Positions 11,930-25,129 of a stretch of 64,000 nt of DNA are shown piece after piece (positions within the stretch are counted from its first letter, which is position 1; each line of letters opens with the position of its first letter). Position numbers and translations under genes: made by a program. The DNA is taken from assembly GCA_944470555.2 (NCBI GenBank), contig OX104127.1:44629934-44693933 (forward strand). The letters run 5' to 3'. A model generated the notes under the pieces. It saw only the letters and a program-made list of their open reading frames with translations. It was not told where the DNA came from and did not search any database. This stretch comes from Heterobilharzia americana. Lineage: Eukaryota; Platyhelminthes; Trematoda; Strigeidida; Schistosomatidae.

Positions 11930-12420
11930 TTTTGGGCTGCTACAATATTTTAACCAAACATATGCATCAAATTCTTTACTTTCAATTTGTTTCAATCACT
12001 TAACTGTCTTCTAAACGCGCTATATACTCTTGCATAGTTTTAAGATATTTTCAACTAGGCGTTTCTCAAGTAGATAACAAAACGAAGAAAAAGTGTCAAG
12101 TTCAATGGAAATGGACTTTTCGTTTTGCAAAAATTCATCAAATTTTCACTCCTGGGATGCTTAGCTTGAATGAGAGATTCTTGTATTGGCTGAATGAATT
12201 GGGACCACTAAACTTACGTTCCGTTCTATGTACCTTCTACATCTGAAGTTAATCCAACATCAGGTGACTGCTCATTGTTATTGCCTTTGACAGTTCTATT
12301 ACCGGCATCATTTGGATACAGTAATAATTTCGTTTGAATATATTGTTCTGGTATTGAACTTCCTGACAATTCCATACTGTATAAAACATATTGTTTGGAA
12401 TAAAGCGATTATTATTAAAC
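11930..12420 (+). repeat. Dispersed repeat R1, copy 1
   Basis: About 480 bp matching 42280-42790 in the same orientation with clear divergence (TACTCTTGCATA, TTTTCAACT, then ATTGTTCTGG and TTTGGAATAAAGCGATTATTATT). It ends in a short ATT run after a polyA-signal-like AATAAAG, which suggests the 3' end of a non-LTR element (inference). Confidence 0.65.
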
Positions 12421-12679
12421 CCCGTTTAGTAATCTGTTGTGAAGTTTGATAGTACTAGATACTCGAAGAGAAATTTAACCAGAATAACTATTGAATAAAT
12501 TCCTGACTAACTCCATTCAGTTCTCACAGGAAAGACCACCTACATAGTATTGCAGCAATTCGAATCAGCCAGGAAGTGAAAAATATTTATGTAAACTGCT
12601 TGTTTACTAGCAACTCCAACGCTCTTGAGACGGATAAGATGAATATCACTTTCCAGCTGCAGGTTTATCAATTTATTTT

Positions 12680-13030
12680 ACGTTGGAATTTCATCGTGGA
12701 CTGACATCAGTTAGAAGAACATTGGAATCGTGGAAGCACCGGATAGCTCTTTCTTCCTGATACGAGATGCTTCAGCAATACGCACCCATGACACCGTCCT
12801 CCAGCGATCGAACGCGGGACCTTCAGGTTCCATGTTCAGCACGTTACCATTCAATTAATGGGTCGAAATTCAATCGTCCATATTCCTTGCTTCTGCCAGT
12901 TCATGATATAGCTCAATCTTCACCCACTGTCATCATTGAGTAACCGTCCTCATATTCGACTTCGTTGACCCCACTGGTCACGACTTCTCATTGGAGCTTC
13001 ATGAATCACCTCTTTAAGCTAGTCATCAGT
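12680..13030 (-). mobile_element. Family B SINE, minus strand, long copy
   Basis: Runs from the tail (GGACTGACATCAGTTAG) through a decayed hammerhead and a head with GATCGAACGCGGGACC (complement of box B) into the B 5' body (CATTGAGTAACCGTCCTCAT, TTGACCCCACTGGTCACGAC). This copy shows that family B extends about 130 bp upstream of the tRNA-like head. Confidence 0.75.
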
Positions 13031-13082
13031 GAATGCTAGATTAATTCTATCTGAAATTTGCGAAAGTCTATTAATTGATTTT

Positions 13083-13265
13083 AGGTTGGAATTCATCACG
13101 GACTGACATTATTTGGAGGAATATTAGAAACCCGGGAGCACTGGAGAGCTGATGAGATAGTAGGTGCTCACTGCTGCAAAGTCCCATACTAGGACGAAAC
13201 AGCTGTCTAGTGCTCCCAGGTTTTCAATGTCCCTGCAACTGATATTAGTTCATGATGAACTCCAA
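13083..13265. mobile_element. Family B foldback: two tails facing outward
   Basis: Left arm (13086-13158) is the reversed B tail; right arm (13165-13265) is the plus-strand hammerhead 3' half and tail. The head is missing. The right side keeps GTCCCATACTAGGACGAAAC and the palindrome CAGCTGTC, but the core reads CTGCAAA. The arms are inverted repeats and could form a long hairpin. Confidence 0.75.
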
Positions 13266-14375
13266 TCTAGAATATCACATTCATAGTAAAAATACAGTAA
13301 ATAAGAAAATAGCGTAAATTACAGCGGAAAAGATAAGCGGTACACGGAAGCTGATTAAATCATGCGTAAAAAAGAGAAAGATAAACTTCACAGGGTAAAT
13401 TTTACAAAAATATGGAATGTAAGATTTCATTCTCCAGGAATTAGACATTACTAAGAGTAACCAACTAACTTTACTAATAGTTCAACAAGACAGTGGGAAG
13501 CCGTTTAAAAAAAGCAAACAGACATTCAGACTGTCAAGACAAAATCCCATGCAAAACTATTTAATTGACAGTCAATACCTCAGCAAGCCAATTAAATGAC
13601 TGTCAAAAGTGTTACTGTGTAGTAAAACAGCTAAATTTCACCACGAAAAATATGTGCATGGAAGCATTATGCGTATAAACTGTAAAATGGTGCTGTCAAT
13701 AGTACGCTTAGAGAGAAACGGTAGAACTATGGGCTAAAACAAAATGATAATTTACAGAAAGCAAAAACCATGGGAAGTAGGGTTAAGTTTAGAAGGTGAA
13801 AAAGCGTTAACAGTTACGGTCAGACATTCACTTTTCAAATTTGCACTCACACTTAATCAAAAGCCTGTAGCTGGTTTGTTGTGATAGCGCTCTTTTGTCA
13901 CTCAATGTAGAAATAAACCTCCTATCAGAGAGGATACAACAAAACTCAATAAATGTACGCAATCAAAGGATTTTAGAAATTCGGTCATTTTCTTCATTTA
14001 GTTAAACTTATTCCTCCAACAAATTGACAAATACGTTATAGCATAGACCTACCGTAATGTCTAACTGCAGTCCAGGACATATTAAGTTATAAGCTTGGTG
14101 GTAATATAACACAAAACGTCCTGAAGTGGAAACCACCACCAAACATGATTTTCGGAAAGTTTGACAGACTAAAGTTGAAAAACATAATTGGGGATGCAGT
14201 TCCCATACCAATGAAAATTTTAGTAATACTGCCTGGTAGATACCAAATGTCAACCTATTTTTCCCAGTTCTTTCAGCATGATTGATTTTTAATAGCGAAA
14301 TCTCCAACAGATATGACTCTCTCGTTCTTTACTGGCAATCTTTCCCTACTAATTATTCAAATGTGCCGAAATTTT
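13266..14375. other. No gene recognised
   Basis: AT-rich DNA. A minus-strand open frame of 99 codons (14008-14307) shows no recognisable domain or repeat and is not called a gene. Confidence 0.5.
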
Positions 14376-14446
14376 TATAGTAAAGATGGATAAGACGAAA
14401 TGCGCATCCTGGATTCCACTGCTAACCACTATCCATCTTTACCATA
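14376..14446 (+). mobile_element. Collapsed family A foldback
   Basis: A 17-bp inverted repeat (one mismatch, containing GTAAAGATGGATA) flanks 37 bp that hold only the 3' half of a family A hammerhead: GACGAAA, the perfect palindrome ATGCGCAT, C and GGATTCCACTGC. A family A-associated tail (GGCATCCGCACAGGATCC, and AATTTGGTCTAATCAACGAC) follows to 14525. Confidence 0.65.
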
Positions 14447-14526
14447 AATAGAACACAGGTATATCGAGGCATCCGCACAGGATCCCATATGCTAATAGAG
14501 ATCTACCAATTTGGTCTAATCAACGA

Positions 14527-17344
14527 CGGTATGATAGAAGCAAGAACACTAGTGTCGAATTTTTTGTCAAAATATACAAAGAAAACTGACCAACTAATAC
14601 TATTTTCCAATCTACCAAATTTTTCAATGGTAAGCTTCTAAATATAAAGAATAGACTGTATTGACCGTAATAAAACCATGAATTCAAAACATTTTTTAAT
14701 GACATGTTCGGTGTTTTTACTATTTATGACTATGGACATAGTAATAATAATAATAGCTGCTGTTCCAAGTTTTACCAGTTATGTGCACAAGTTCCGATTA
14801 ACTTTCAAAAAGTGTACATCAAAACAAAATAAGATTTTAGGCATCGGAAAGGCTAGAATATTCTAATTACTTAACTCGTTACACGGATACAATGATTATC
14901 AATGGCTTCAAAGGGTAAACTATATAGCTAGAGAGTAAAACCAAAAGGCGAATAATAAAATTTGTTGATCTGTGATACAAAAAAAAGAAAGTAAGAAAAT
15001 GGAAGGAGAGAAAAACTCACTTCTCTGGTATTTTACACAACTTTATGACTTTTTAGGCAATTATTCAACTGATAGAACAATAGGTGAGTAAAGACAAGTT
15101 ATAAACTTGACTATAGTTGTAAGTGTAATTTGTCATTCTAAGTGTTGTAATTCCGTTCTATTTTTGTTGTTCATTGTACATGATCTCTTGAGCTTTACTA
15201 ATTTTGGATTCTCTCACGTATTTTCCTTATGTTTAAACATTTTCAACTGCATAGTACAGTATATTTGTGTGTAGATGATGTTTTCTTAATATGGAAATCA
15301 AAAGCGGCTTTTTTTAATAGACCGATCACGTTAACTGAATTCCACCACTGTAAAACATCATATTCACTTTTTTTATATTGTGAATGTTATGTTCCAAAAT
15401 ACATTTTGTTAGTTTTTCACAACTGCGTCTTCTTTCAAACTTACGGGTAAGAATAACATTTTAATCGTAAATTCATTGTGTCGCAGTAATGATTAAGGTA
15501 ACCTTTCCTTACATCTTACTGTGTATGCATTATAGTATCAGACAGATAATTCAGGCATCCATTGACTTATGGATAGTCACTGTAACTAGTCTACTTGTTT
15601 ATGTAAGTAAAGGTAACCTTAAAGCATTTCTACTATTTGATACTGATTATTAATGAAATCCAGTTTACCTGTTAGGAACTCAGCAGCTGGGTTTGTCCAC
15701 ATTAGTGTCAGTGTTTCTGGTTAAATTTGAAATTTGTATGTGTTTCTTTTCAAACTCCACAGTCCTGTTCACCAGCTTGTAATAGATTCCCGTTATTAGG
15801 CAGTCGCCTTTTTGAAATTGGTGCTCAAAATTACTGTAAGTTGATTTGCGAAATCAAATTAGCCAACTCATGATAGGAAGTAAGTCTAGTATGGATATCT
15901 AGGTAATGAATTCCATCAGGATTGTGATCGAAGACTCAAGTTTATGCTATTTAGTATTCATCACCTTTTTTGTAACCCATCCTTTTCAGCACCTCGAGGT
16001 AAAATGGAACCCTATCACTTGGTTGTGTCGTTATAGGATCAACAGCAATGTTGAAGCTTCCTCTGTAGCATGCTGTGTGTCAGGAATGGCTGACTAACTT
16101 GGTCTTGCAGAGAAAAACAGGAAGAAAGTTTAAACCCTGATTTCTAGATCCAAAGTGCTAGTGAACAGTAAAGTAGCCGGAAACGAATTGTCCTCTCATT
16201 CAACGTTTTACGTTTTCGAATAAATTTTGCACACAACAATTAATTAGATTTCTGTCCTCAGAAACTAACAGACTTCACCATATGATGCTGTTTTTCTCAA
16301 ATAAAAAATAGTGATAGAACTAATCTTTCTTCAATATGCTACTTTGAGAATCGCCAAATGTAAGACGAATAAAGTAGCCTTCATAAAAGTGGGTTCATGG
16401 TTAACGACTAACCAGTAATCCTAGAAGAACGAGGCTTACAAATTTGCAGCCAGTTTTATTGGCAAAAAAACTTTCACTGAAAAGTACTGAGTTAAATATG
16501 AAATGACAACTTTTCAAGATAACTTCCACTAACTGACCTTTTAGTCAATCCACAATGAACAGTAGAGATAAACTGCAGATTATGAGACAGAAGCATGAAA
16601 TATTCACCAATATCCTAGTGAACTTTAGACAGTATTTATTCACAATTGCGCACTTTTCAAATCACCTCTCATCACGAATATTTCTTATTAACAGTTTTGT
16701 CTACAAGAAAGTATTTCTGTTCACCTTAGGCGATAAGCCCTGTCTTTTGACGTGAGTCCACTTAAGATTTCTGTGTTTTTGGTTCGAAGTCCATGAAGAG
16801 TCTTCACTAGGTTAAATCACACTAATGCCAATCTGTCACTCACCAGTTTCAGCCTACCTCTTTCTGTTTTAACCTTATTTTTTTCGTGTAACTGTATTGT
16901 GAGTGGAAAAAATAGGTTGTGTTGGAAACTCTCAGATCCCTTTTCATTTAGCCCCGTACTTACTCATTATACACTTGAATTTAGCCTCAAACGGCGGTTA
17001 TTCCCTCACATGTAAGTATCTAAACAAGGCTACCTGTAAGTAAATAGTCATTGATTACTACTTTGAAGCATCTCCAGGATGCTACGTAGGTGGAGCCTGA
17101 AAGATGCACAGAACAATACTACCCAACCTTGGCTAACTTAGAGCAGAAAAAACACATTCTTATATAGGAAGTATTCCAGCTGTGTCAATCCAAATACAGT
17201 TAAATAGTTACAATTTGCAGGTTATTTCTATACCCAAAGAAAACAAAAGTTGAATAATTAGAGCATTAGTAGCACTAACATAATGAAGTAAAAACGAAAT
17301 TTCAAAGCCTTAAAAGTGAATGACATGAGAACATGACGGAAATG
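14527..17344. other. No gene recognised
   Basis: About 2.8 kb of AT-rich unique DNA. Open frames up to about 73 codons have no domain, splice context or repeat match that I can defend. Confidence 0.5.
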
Positions 17345-17570
17345 GTAAAAGTGATAGTATACACTATCTTTAAACTAATGATGGATAGTGGCTGGCACGG
17401 AACCCAGGAAGCGCGTTTCATCCTATTTGAGACTCATCAGCTAAGTGTACCTACCTCTCAGTGAACGATGTTCTTCTCACTATGATTCGAACCCAGGACC
17501 GATCGATCCAAACGCCAGATCATTATTTGCTAGGCCACCATTTCATGGTAGCTACTTCTTGTGCTACGGG
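17345..17570 (-). mobile_element. Family A SINE, minus strand, well preserved
   Basis: Contains, right to left on the minus strand, the head with box A complement, box B complement (GATTCGAACCCAGGACC), the GTTCTTCTCAC stretch, and the hammerhead at 17402-17446. The tail (GATGGATAGTGGC) matches other A copies. Confidence 0.85.
17402..17446 (-). ncRNA. Family A (Sm-alpha type) hammerhead ribozyme, core complete
   Basis: Minus-strand reading: stem I ACTTAG/CTGGGT (all six positions pair, two wobbles), core CTGATGA, stem II GTCT...GGAT around CAAATA (wobbles included), GAAA, octamer ACGCGCTT with one mismatch, and C at the cleavage position. This is the best family A candidate in the window for residual self-cleavage. 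Confidence 0.8.
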
Positions 17571-18175
17571 CACATAAAAGTAAATGTTACACTGTATTTA
17601 ACACAAGGCAAAACTAAGCAAAGAATCTGATATTTCCAACATGAGTTATTTGAATTGTTTTTACAATTACACAAAATATTATCCCATTTCAGTACCTTGC
17701 TATTTTCGACCTGTGGTGTATACAAATTACAAAGAGGTATTTATCGATATAACTAACAAATAGTACTTATATACACAATGCGTAGTGGTGTAGTGTGACC
17801 TACCTAGTGAACACAGCTTACAACTACACAATAGAGTAGGAAAAACCCACTGTACTTAAGTCCAATATATACAGGTAAACAGAGAGACTGATTACTGAAT
17901 CTTTTTTCATCGAATCAACACCCAACATATGCAATAGAAATGATGCAACACTTATACCAGAGGTATCGAAAACGTTACTACCAGTAAAAGCAAAGAATAT
18001 TAGGTAAGGTAACCATAAAATCACATATCGAAAAGTGTATGACCACACGGATATGAATATGAGCGATAAAAAATCATGCATGAAACGTCATCAAGTAAAT
18101 AATTCAATATCACAATGTTCTCTATGTGAAATAAACAATTCTAATATTGAATAACGGCTAAATAGTATGAAGAAA
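17571..18175. other. No gene recognised
   Basis: AT-rich; a minus-strand open frame of 85 codons (17824-18081) has no recognisable domain. Confidence 0.5.
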
Positions 18176-18483
18176 GAGGTCACAAAAAATTGAAAATGTA
18201 ATCAAAACTACACCAGAAGAGGTTCAACGAGAAAGAGGCAAGAAACATGAAAGGAAAACATGCGAGAAAGGCCACAAAGCAATGCAAACCGGCTAACAAG
18301 GTTACTAGATCACTTAACGGTACTAGGACAGGATAAAAAAACAGCATGGGCATAGGGCCACCAACACTACCCAATAAAAACAATATAACCGATAAAACAA
18401 AACAACTTCAAAACACAAGGAAAATACAAAACATAAAATTAAACTTATTCCTCACTAGAATCGGAGGGACGAAATGACACCGG

Positions 18484-18583
18484 TTGATGAAAGCCTTCGC
18501 GAAGCAAATAGGCCCATGTGTCTTCTCCCCCTCGATGAAAGCGAAATTAGGAATGGGGACATGGAATGTCCGCACCACGTTTG
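18484..18583 (+). pseudogene. Endonuclease N-terminal remnant (copy 2)
   Basis: Just before the GGCT tract a frame reads LGMGTWNVRTTFG, matching the first strand of APE-type endonuclease domains in non-LTR elements (typically GTWNVRT). The rest of the domain is absent here; copy 3 keeps more of it. Confidence 0.7.
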
Positions 18584-18918
<335 letters not shown>

Positions 18919-19540
18919 TCAGGAAGAACAAATCATGTGGGGATCAAATTGCAGCGCTACACTACACTACACATCATCATAGAACAGAGCATAGAATGAA
19001 TGGCATTCAAATGGATCTGCAGCTCAACTTCATCAACTTTGAAAAGGCCTTCGATCAGGGCGTCGACCGAGAAGTGATTTGGTGGCTGCTGCTTCAACAC
19101 TACGGTTTTAGTGACCCAATTCTCAATCTATCTCATTCAACAGCAGCTATATGCCATATGATGAGGCTACATGGCAGCCAAGTGATTCACAATGGACAGC
19201 TGAGCTCAGTGATGCCTACGAAGTGAAGACAGGGGACAGGAGTGAGACAAGGCTAGCACCTACTATCACCGGTAACCTTCCTGATGGTGGTCGACTGCAG
19301 TCGACTGGACTGGATCACGCAGCGAAGTGTGAGTAGCTGTGGGAAATGGGCGTACGCTGGCTGGCTGGACCGACGAAAAGACCTCAGGAGAAGCTTTGGA
19401 TTTCGCCAACAATGATGATTTATGTCTAATGTCTTGTGGCACAAACTCGAAGATCTACAGGCGAAAACTAAGAAGTTGGGAGAAGAGGTGAGACGAGGCG
19501 AGGCGAGGAGAGACAGGGCAGCGAAGGTGACACTTCCTTC
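18919..19540 (+). pseudogene. Reverse transcriptase core remnant (copy 2)
   Basis: Same sequence as in copy 1: GFRKNKSCGDQIAA and NFINFEKAFDQGVDREV in one frame, then displaced later motifs and a broken second catalytic motif. Confidence 0.8.
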
Positions 19541-19897
19541 AGGTGAGCGTAGAGGAGACAGAGGTGATGAGGATTCTCAACCACCACCACCAACAACATC
19601 AACAACAAGCATCGATCACCACGAACAGGAGAAATCTAAAAGAAGTAGTCTCTTTCACTTACGTAGGCAGGGCAGCATAGTTTCAACTGTGGGGGGCAGC
19701 ACAGGCACAGATGAAGATGTGAGAGCCAGCCAGGATGGGAAATACAGCAAGACAGGCCCTCCTGCATGGATCTGAAATCAGTATAGAGATCTAATGCACT
19801 GCACTGCACTGCACTGCACTGGACTCAACATAAAGCGTGAACAATATCCGGATTTTCAACACTGATTCTGTCAAGTAATTCAGTGCTTCTATGTAAT

Positions 19898-20378
19898 GGT
19901 TGGGAGACTTGGCGCGTCACGAAAAGTATTTCCAACAAACTGCAGACATGCATCACATCTACAGCTGCCGCCTACACTCACTCGATACTGACACTGAAGA
20001 TGGAGATTATATGGCCAGAACAATAATAAGAATAAGCAACAAAGCACAAGGAACTCTGACTGGCCATGCAACCAACCAACCAACCAAAGAGGCAACAACC
20101 TATGGCCCAACAAATATGCATAGGAATATGGAGATGGATTGGATTGGGCATAGACCGAGAAGACCGATTGGGGACATCAGGCTGCAGGCCATGCCGTGCC
20201 AGGCCGTCGAGTGGAACCGAAATGGGAAACGACGAGTTGGGCATTCGAGGCGAGGGTGACGTGGAGGAGATGGTGTGAGGAAGAAATGAAAGGTTGTGGG
20301 CAGTGGTGGAGCCAGGTTGAAGAGACTGCAGAGAAGAGAGTGAGATGGTGACGTGCTAGTGAAGCCGTATGTTCCACT
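19898..20378 (+). pseudogene. RT C-terminal region remnant (copy 2)
   Basis: Same fragments as copy 1 (WIGHRPRRP; WNRNGKRRVGH) in the same broken frames. Confidence 0.7.
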
Positions 20379-20402
20379 AGGAACCCAAGGGTCAAACAAT
20401 TA

Positions 20403-21985
20403 TTATTATAATACTCATCGTGTATGTAAGTAAGTAGGAAATGTTCACTTGACTTGCATTTTTGTTAGTGGGTGATGATTGAGGTACGCACGGTAATTAT
20501 TATTTATCCCATACGAAAATATTTCATGGATACTTTGAATTAAATTTTTTTTAGTGTATCGACATCAGTCCGGCTTAGTCTTCGCATAAGTTTAATCGAT
20601 CCGAACAGCTGAGTGTATCGCCATTTCCGAATTCCTACTAACCAAATAATCGAAACTCGTAAATAGCTTGAAGTGCTTGCTAATACGATCCACCGCCAAC
20701 AGTTCCAACTCTTGAAAATTATGATGGTTTACAGTATGGATTTCTATTCGATTAGGTTCAAATTAAATGTGGTGATTTTATTAAAGCGCTAAACTGAATT
20801 TCACGATTCATTTCATTGGTAATTGACAGCGAGTAACAGTCCATTAAAAACTGGATACCTATCGTGAAGATGTTTCCCAACCTACCTCCTTAGAACTTTT
20901 TAACACTACACACCATTAGGTCTATTTTGGTGGTCGAACAAAAGAAAATATTAGAGTTACTTTTATCGAACTATCAGTGGCCAACCAGAATTGAGTTAAT
21001 GGATCACCATTTCCTTCCTTCAATCACCATGCTATGCACAATGATTGTCATCAGATTTCATGGAAGATTATTTCTCCTTATGGCTTAACTAGTGCACTTC
21101 AAATATACTAGAGCTGTTCGTCATGAGAAATTTGGGAAACGAATAACTTTTGGACAAAGAATTGTTGTTCATTTGAGGAATTCTCAAGAATCCATTAAAT
21201 TGAGAATAGAACTTTATAAATGATACACAGCCCGCTGAGAGTATAGTTTATTTTTTGATGACTTTCATTGTTTATCCGGTTAACGTCGATTCGTGACGAA
21301 GAATATCTTTAGTAGTATCCACAACATACCAAAATAATTACAAAGGTTCTAACTTGGAAACTATTTTAAAAGCCTGATAAATAATATTGGTTTTTATCGA
21401 TTTTTAACCAGTCAACCCCCAGATTATCATCAGTATTCTCAATCAGCTTGAGGTACACTCTCTGGCTGAAAATTACTAGGAATCAATACTTAGTTTTTGT
21501 AATACTACACCAGTATTATATAGAATACAAATGCGAAACTGCTCTTATGTCATGTAGCCAACTAACTTGTTGTCTTCTAATAGGACTAAAGATTGTGGGA
21601 AAATGCACCTTTTTCATATCAACCTGGTTAATTGTCAGCTAACTTATATCTGCGATTTGTGCTAGCAGGTAAGCTTGGCTACAAGGAACATATCCCACTA
21701 AAATACATTTCATTTTTAATGCTGACTAGGTGAAACGTAGCTGAAACTTAACTGACGATGTGTCATAAATTGGCCTTATAAAATACTTTTCAATATCTAA
21801 CCATCTGGATTATTTTTTTCTAATACAGTTTATTTTATTGACTTTTAAACTCCCTATGTATTTCGTATTCATTTTAAAATAAAAATTCACAAAATAGCGT
21901 GGTGTGAAAATATCTTTTCTGAAACTAAGAGAAACAGCAAGCACATAATGTTTTAAAGTAAAATTTACTGACACTTACAACTATC
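20403..21985. other. No gene recognised
   Basis: AT-rich unique DNA without a supportable frame or RNA. Confidence 0.55.
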
Positions 21986-21989
21986 CATT

Positions 21990-22205
21990 GATACACTGGA
22001 TCGAATTGGTCGACTTCTGCTGGCAGATGGCAATTATATGTGTGTCAGGGGAGTTTAGGACACGTGTTTCGTCCTATTCGGTACTTGCTATCGGGATGCA
22101 CCTTCACTCCAGTGAGTGATCTCATTTTCACTGAGACTCGAACCCCACACCCATCGCTTTAAACACCCAAGAGTTATCCACTGGGTCACTGAGGTAAGAC
22201 AGCCT
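21990..22205 (-). mobile_element. Family A SINE, minus strand, with recurring upstream block
   Basis: Starts with the recurrent block (GGATCGAATTGGTCGACTTC, GGCAGATGGC) and then the reversed hammerhead: octamer ACACGTGT is a perfect palindrome and GAAA with GTC remain, but the 5' core is destroyed. The head with GACTCGAACCCC (complement of box B) lies at 22135-22185. Confidence 0.75.
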
Positions 22206-22534
22206 AGATTTCATTGCTGGTCACCAACAATTAAATTTTAACTGTGAACAGCATGTAGCGTTTCTAATACTGCTGGATTTCTGATTCCTATTGATCAGTC
22301 GATCAAAAGAAAAACAAACCAGGTTACACCTTCGTAGAATCAAATAATTCCACAATCTTCAATCGAAAAATTATTGTTGTTATATCTTCTTAAACTTTTG
22401 TTATATTCCAGGATTTCTTCATTTATACTTGGAAACCAGTTGACGCGAAAAGTTGGCTTATTTTGTGTACATCAACGAAAAGTTTGAAAATGGTGACATG
22501 AATCAATGTTCAATTCCGTGGTTTTGGGGGATTT

Positions 22535-22725
22535 ATTGATTTCAAGTTGGCATTCATCATGTACTGACATCAGTTGAAGGAACACTGGAGACCTGAGAAA
22601 ACTGGATAACTGTTTTGTCCAAGTGTGGGGCCTCTCAGCAGTGCACACCTATGACCCTGCCCACCGGGGCTCGAACCCTGGATGTTCAGGTACCACGGTC
22701 AGAATGTTACCACTGAGTTATTACT
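22535..22725 (-). mobile_element. Family B SINE, minus strand
   Basis: Tail, hammerhead and head in reverse order. Box B complement is GGCTCGAACCCTGG. The core reads CTGAGAG and GAAA is AAAA, so not active. Divergently paired with the next copy. Confidence 0.75.
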
Positions 22726-22744
22726 TTGGAACCTAGTAGTTCAA

Positions 22745-22990
22745 ATGTTCCCTCACCTGTCACAACTTCTCAATGGAACTTCAAGAACTGACAGAAGTTG
22801 GAGATGTGGACCGGTGAACTCCTACCCATTGGCTCAGTAGCAACATGCTGATCACGGGACCTGAAGGTCCTGGGTTCGACCCCCGGCAGGGTCATGTAAG
22901 TGCACTGTTTAGGGGTTCACTGCTAGGACGTAAGAGCTGTCCAGTATTCTCAGGTATCCAATGTTTCTCCACTGGTCTCAGTCCATGATG
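22745..22990 (+). mobile_element. Family B SINE, plus strand
   Basis: Clear head: TTGGCTCAGTAGCAACATGC (box A-like) and GGGTTCGACCCCCGGC (box B). The hammerhead is decayed (TTTAGGG for the core, GTAA for GAAA), while TGCACTG and the GAGCTGTCCAG stretch remain recognisable. Confidence 0.8.
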
Positions 22991-23345
22991 AACACCAGCT
23001 TAAAGTAAATCAATGTGTTACGCATAAACTTGAACTAAATGCTCACGTGTAACGACAAGTTTCAATTTTGGCGCTATTTTTATTTAAACTACTGACTGTG
23101 ATCACTTAGATAGTTGACGTCTTAAACACACATCTATAGATGAATATAGTCAATGAGATGTAGTTCTCATTCAGTCTAATATCAAAAGAGGTGATGGCTT
23201 CAACAAAAGAACTTCTAGTATATAAATCAGAGAAATTACTGAGGCTGACAAGGATAATACCTCCACAAAGATTAGTAGTGAAATAATGCATGAAAAACAG
23301 TAAATGAACATTTGCTGTCTGCACCTTATTCAACACAAAAAGTCC
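22991..23345. other. No gene recognised
   Basis: AT-rich sequence, nothing supportable. Confidence 0.55.
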
Positions 23346-23349
23346 TACA

Positions 23350-23520
23350 GTAGGTCAGTAGCTCCCCGAATACCTCAGTGGTAACGCCGCTGGCTACAAC
23401 ACTGGGTGACACAGGTTTGAATCTCAGTAAGGGACATCAATTCCCTACGTGTTGTAGATACTTCTTGTTCACGAGTGTCAACAGGCATAAAACCTAGGTT
23501 TGGAAGTTCCTACCGATTGC
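23350..23520 (+). mobile_element. Family C SINE, plus strand
   Basis: Head with ACCTCAGTGGTAACGCCGC (box A-like) and GGTTTGAATCTC (box B-like). Hammerhead region reads TTCACGA for the core and AAAA for GAAA, but keeps the palindrome ACCTAGGT. Confidence 0.75.
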
Positions 23521-24240
23521 CTTTAACTAACTAAAGTGATATATAAAAAGTTATCCGAACTTCAGGAACACTAAAATCTGTAAACTATCAAGTTTCCAAA
23601 TCAGTATACAATGGCCAACTTGAAATACTCCCATGTTCAGAATAGTTGACTGATTCCAATTGTTCAGAAAATCACTGAAATATAAAATTGATAAGAAAGC
23701 GATGTTGTATAATTTAACAACCTGTATACAAAAGAGATCAATAAAAATCTCCTTGACTACCGTTAAAAAAAAGATTAGATAATGATGATGATGGTCGGCA
23801 AAGCGGAACAGATTATCTACGAGATATAACCTAAAAAGGAGTTGAAACCAACTCGAGAACTATAGTATCCATATTTTTGTCATAATATTTTACCAGTAAA
23901 ATGAACAAATAGTTTAAAGACTGAAGACCTTACGGATGATATCAGAGGTATCTGTCAATTTTTTGGAGATACTGCACACTCCAGTCGGACTATCTAATCC
24001 TTCAATAAAAATATGTTGGTGAAATGTGAATGGCGAATTCGTTAAATTGATTTTAAAAAATGATATAAAAGATTTTCAGTCATAAATAAACTGTAATATT
24101 CACCTCATCCAACCGCATTTAAGTGAGATTTGATACACAGTTTGAAGTGGCTTATATATGATACAGAAAACATCTTATTAATTGGAACAAAGCAGATAAA
24201 AAAGAAGATAAGCAAATGAATTTTTCGTTCTCTGATACTT
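23521..24240. other. No gene recognised
   Basis: AT-rich unique DNA. Confidence 0.55.
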
Positions 24241-24244
24241 GTAA

Positions 24245-24520
24245 TTTTCCACTGCTATACAGTGTCCAGTTGCTCGGATGTTTGTATAGCAGCGGGAAGT
24301 GACAAGTGTCAAACAATAACAAAAGATACTCATTTCACAAGTGGTGGCTTTCTCACCCCACCAGCCTAGTGAATAACACTTTGGCGTTTTGAAGTGAGGA
24401 GCACCGAGTTTCAGCCTCAGTGAGAACATCACTCACTAGAGTCCAGACACATCCAGCTGATGAGTTCCAAATAGGAGGAAACGCCCACCCTGTATTCCAC
24501 TGCCAGTCACCAAGATGAAT
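24245..24520 (+). mobile_element. Family A SINE with near-intact hammerhead 5' half
   Basis: The recurrent upstream block (CAGTGTCCAGTTGCTCGGATG) is followed by box A-like AGCCTAGTGAATAACAC and a degraded box B. The hammerhead keeps ATCCAG, CTGATGA and GAAA, but the closing stem II pair is G-G, the octamer ACGCCCAC does not pair, and the base before the cleavage position is C instead of U. Confidence 0.75.
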
Positions 24521-25129
24521 AAAAATGAATTTGTATATATACCTATCATCTCACATAAATGTAACAATGATAACGCATCTCAGCTGTCAACGCAACTGAA
24601 TATTGTGTTGGATAAATGGATACCTTGACAGACAATATGAGATCAACCATTCAACATGTGACTCATTTGCCATGAGCGGTAAATTATACTCGAAATATTG
24701 ACACAAGTGAAACTTATCATTATGTGTAGGCATTCGCTACATTTCACTCTGTCTAATAGTTGCAATGCTATCATTGCTGTCAATGCTTTCGGTCGATGCC
24801 ATAACAGCTACCACTTACCATCTGTAATACACCTAAAATATTCCTTGCAAGGATAACTTATCACCCAACGTGAAAATTATGAGTCTGTAGAAGTTCATTG
24901 CGTGTTCAAAAATAGCGGGGAAAAAACTTGGTCCACTTGATACATAAGTGACAAATGGATAGTGAAACAGATTTGGCAGTAACGTAAAACCTCACAAATA
25001 GGTGCATAGGCTCAAGTTCACAGTAGTACATAAAGAACAGGTCGATATAAAAAGACTGATATCGAAGTAAACAAAATTGTGTGAGACACTAAACAGTCTG
25101 AAGAAAAAGTTTAGTGTGAATATTCAAGC
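24521..25129. other. No gene recognised
   Basis: AT-rich unique DNA. Confidence 0.5.
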
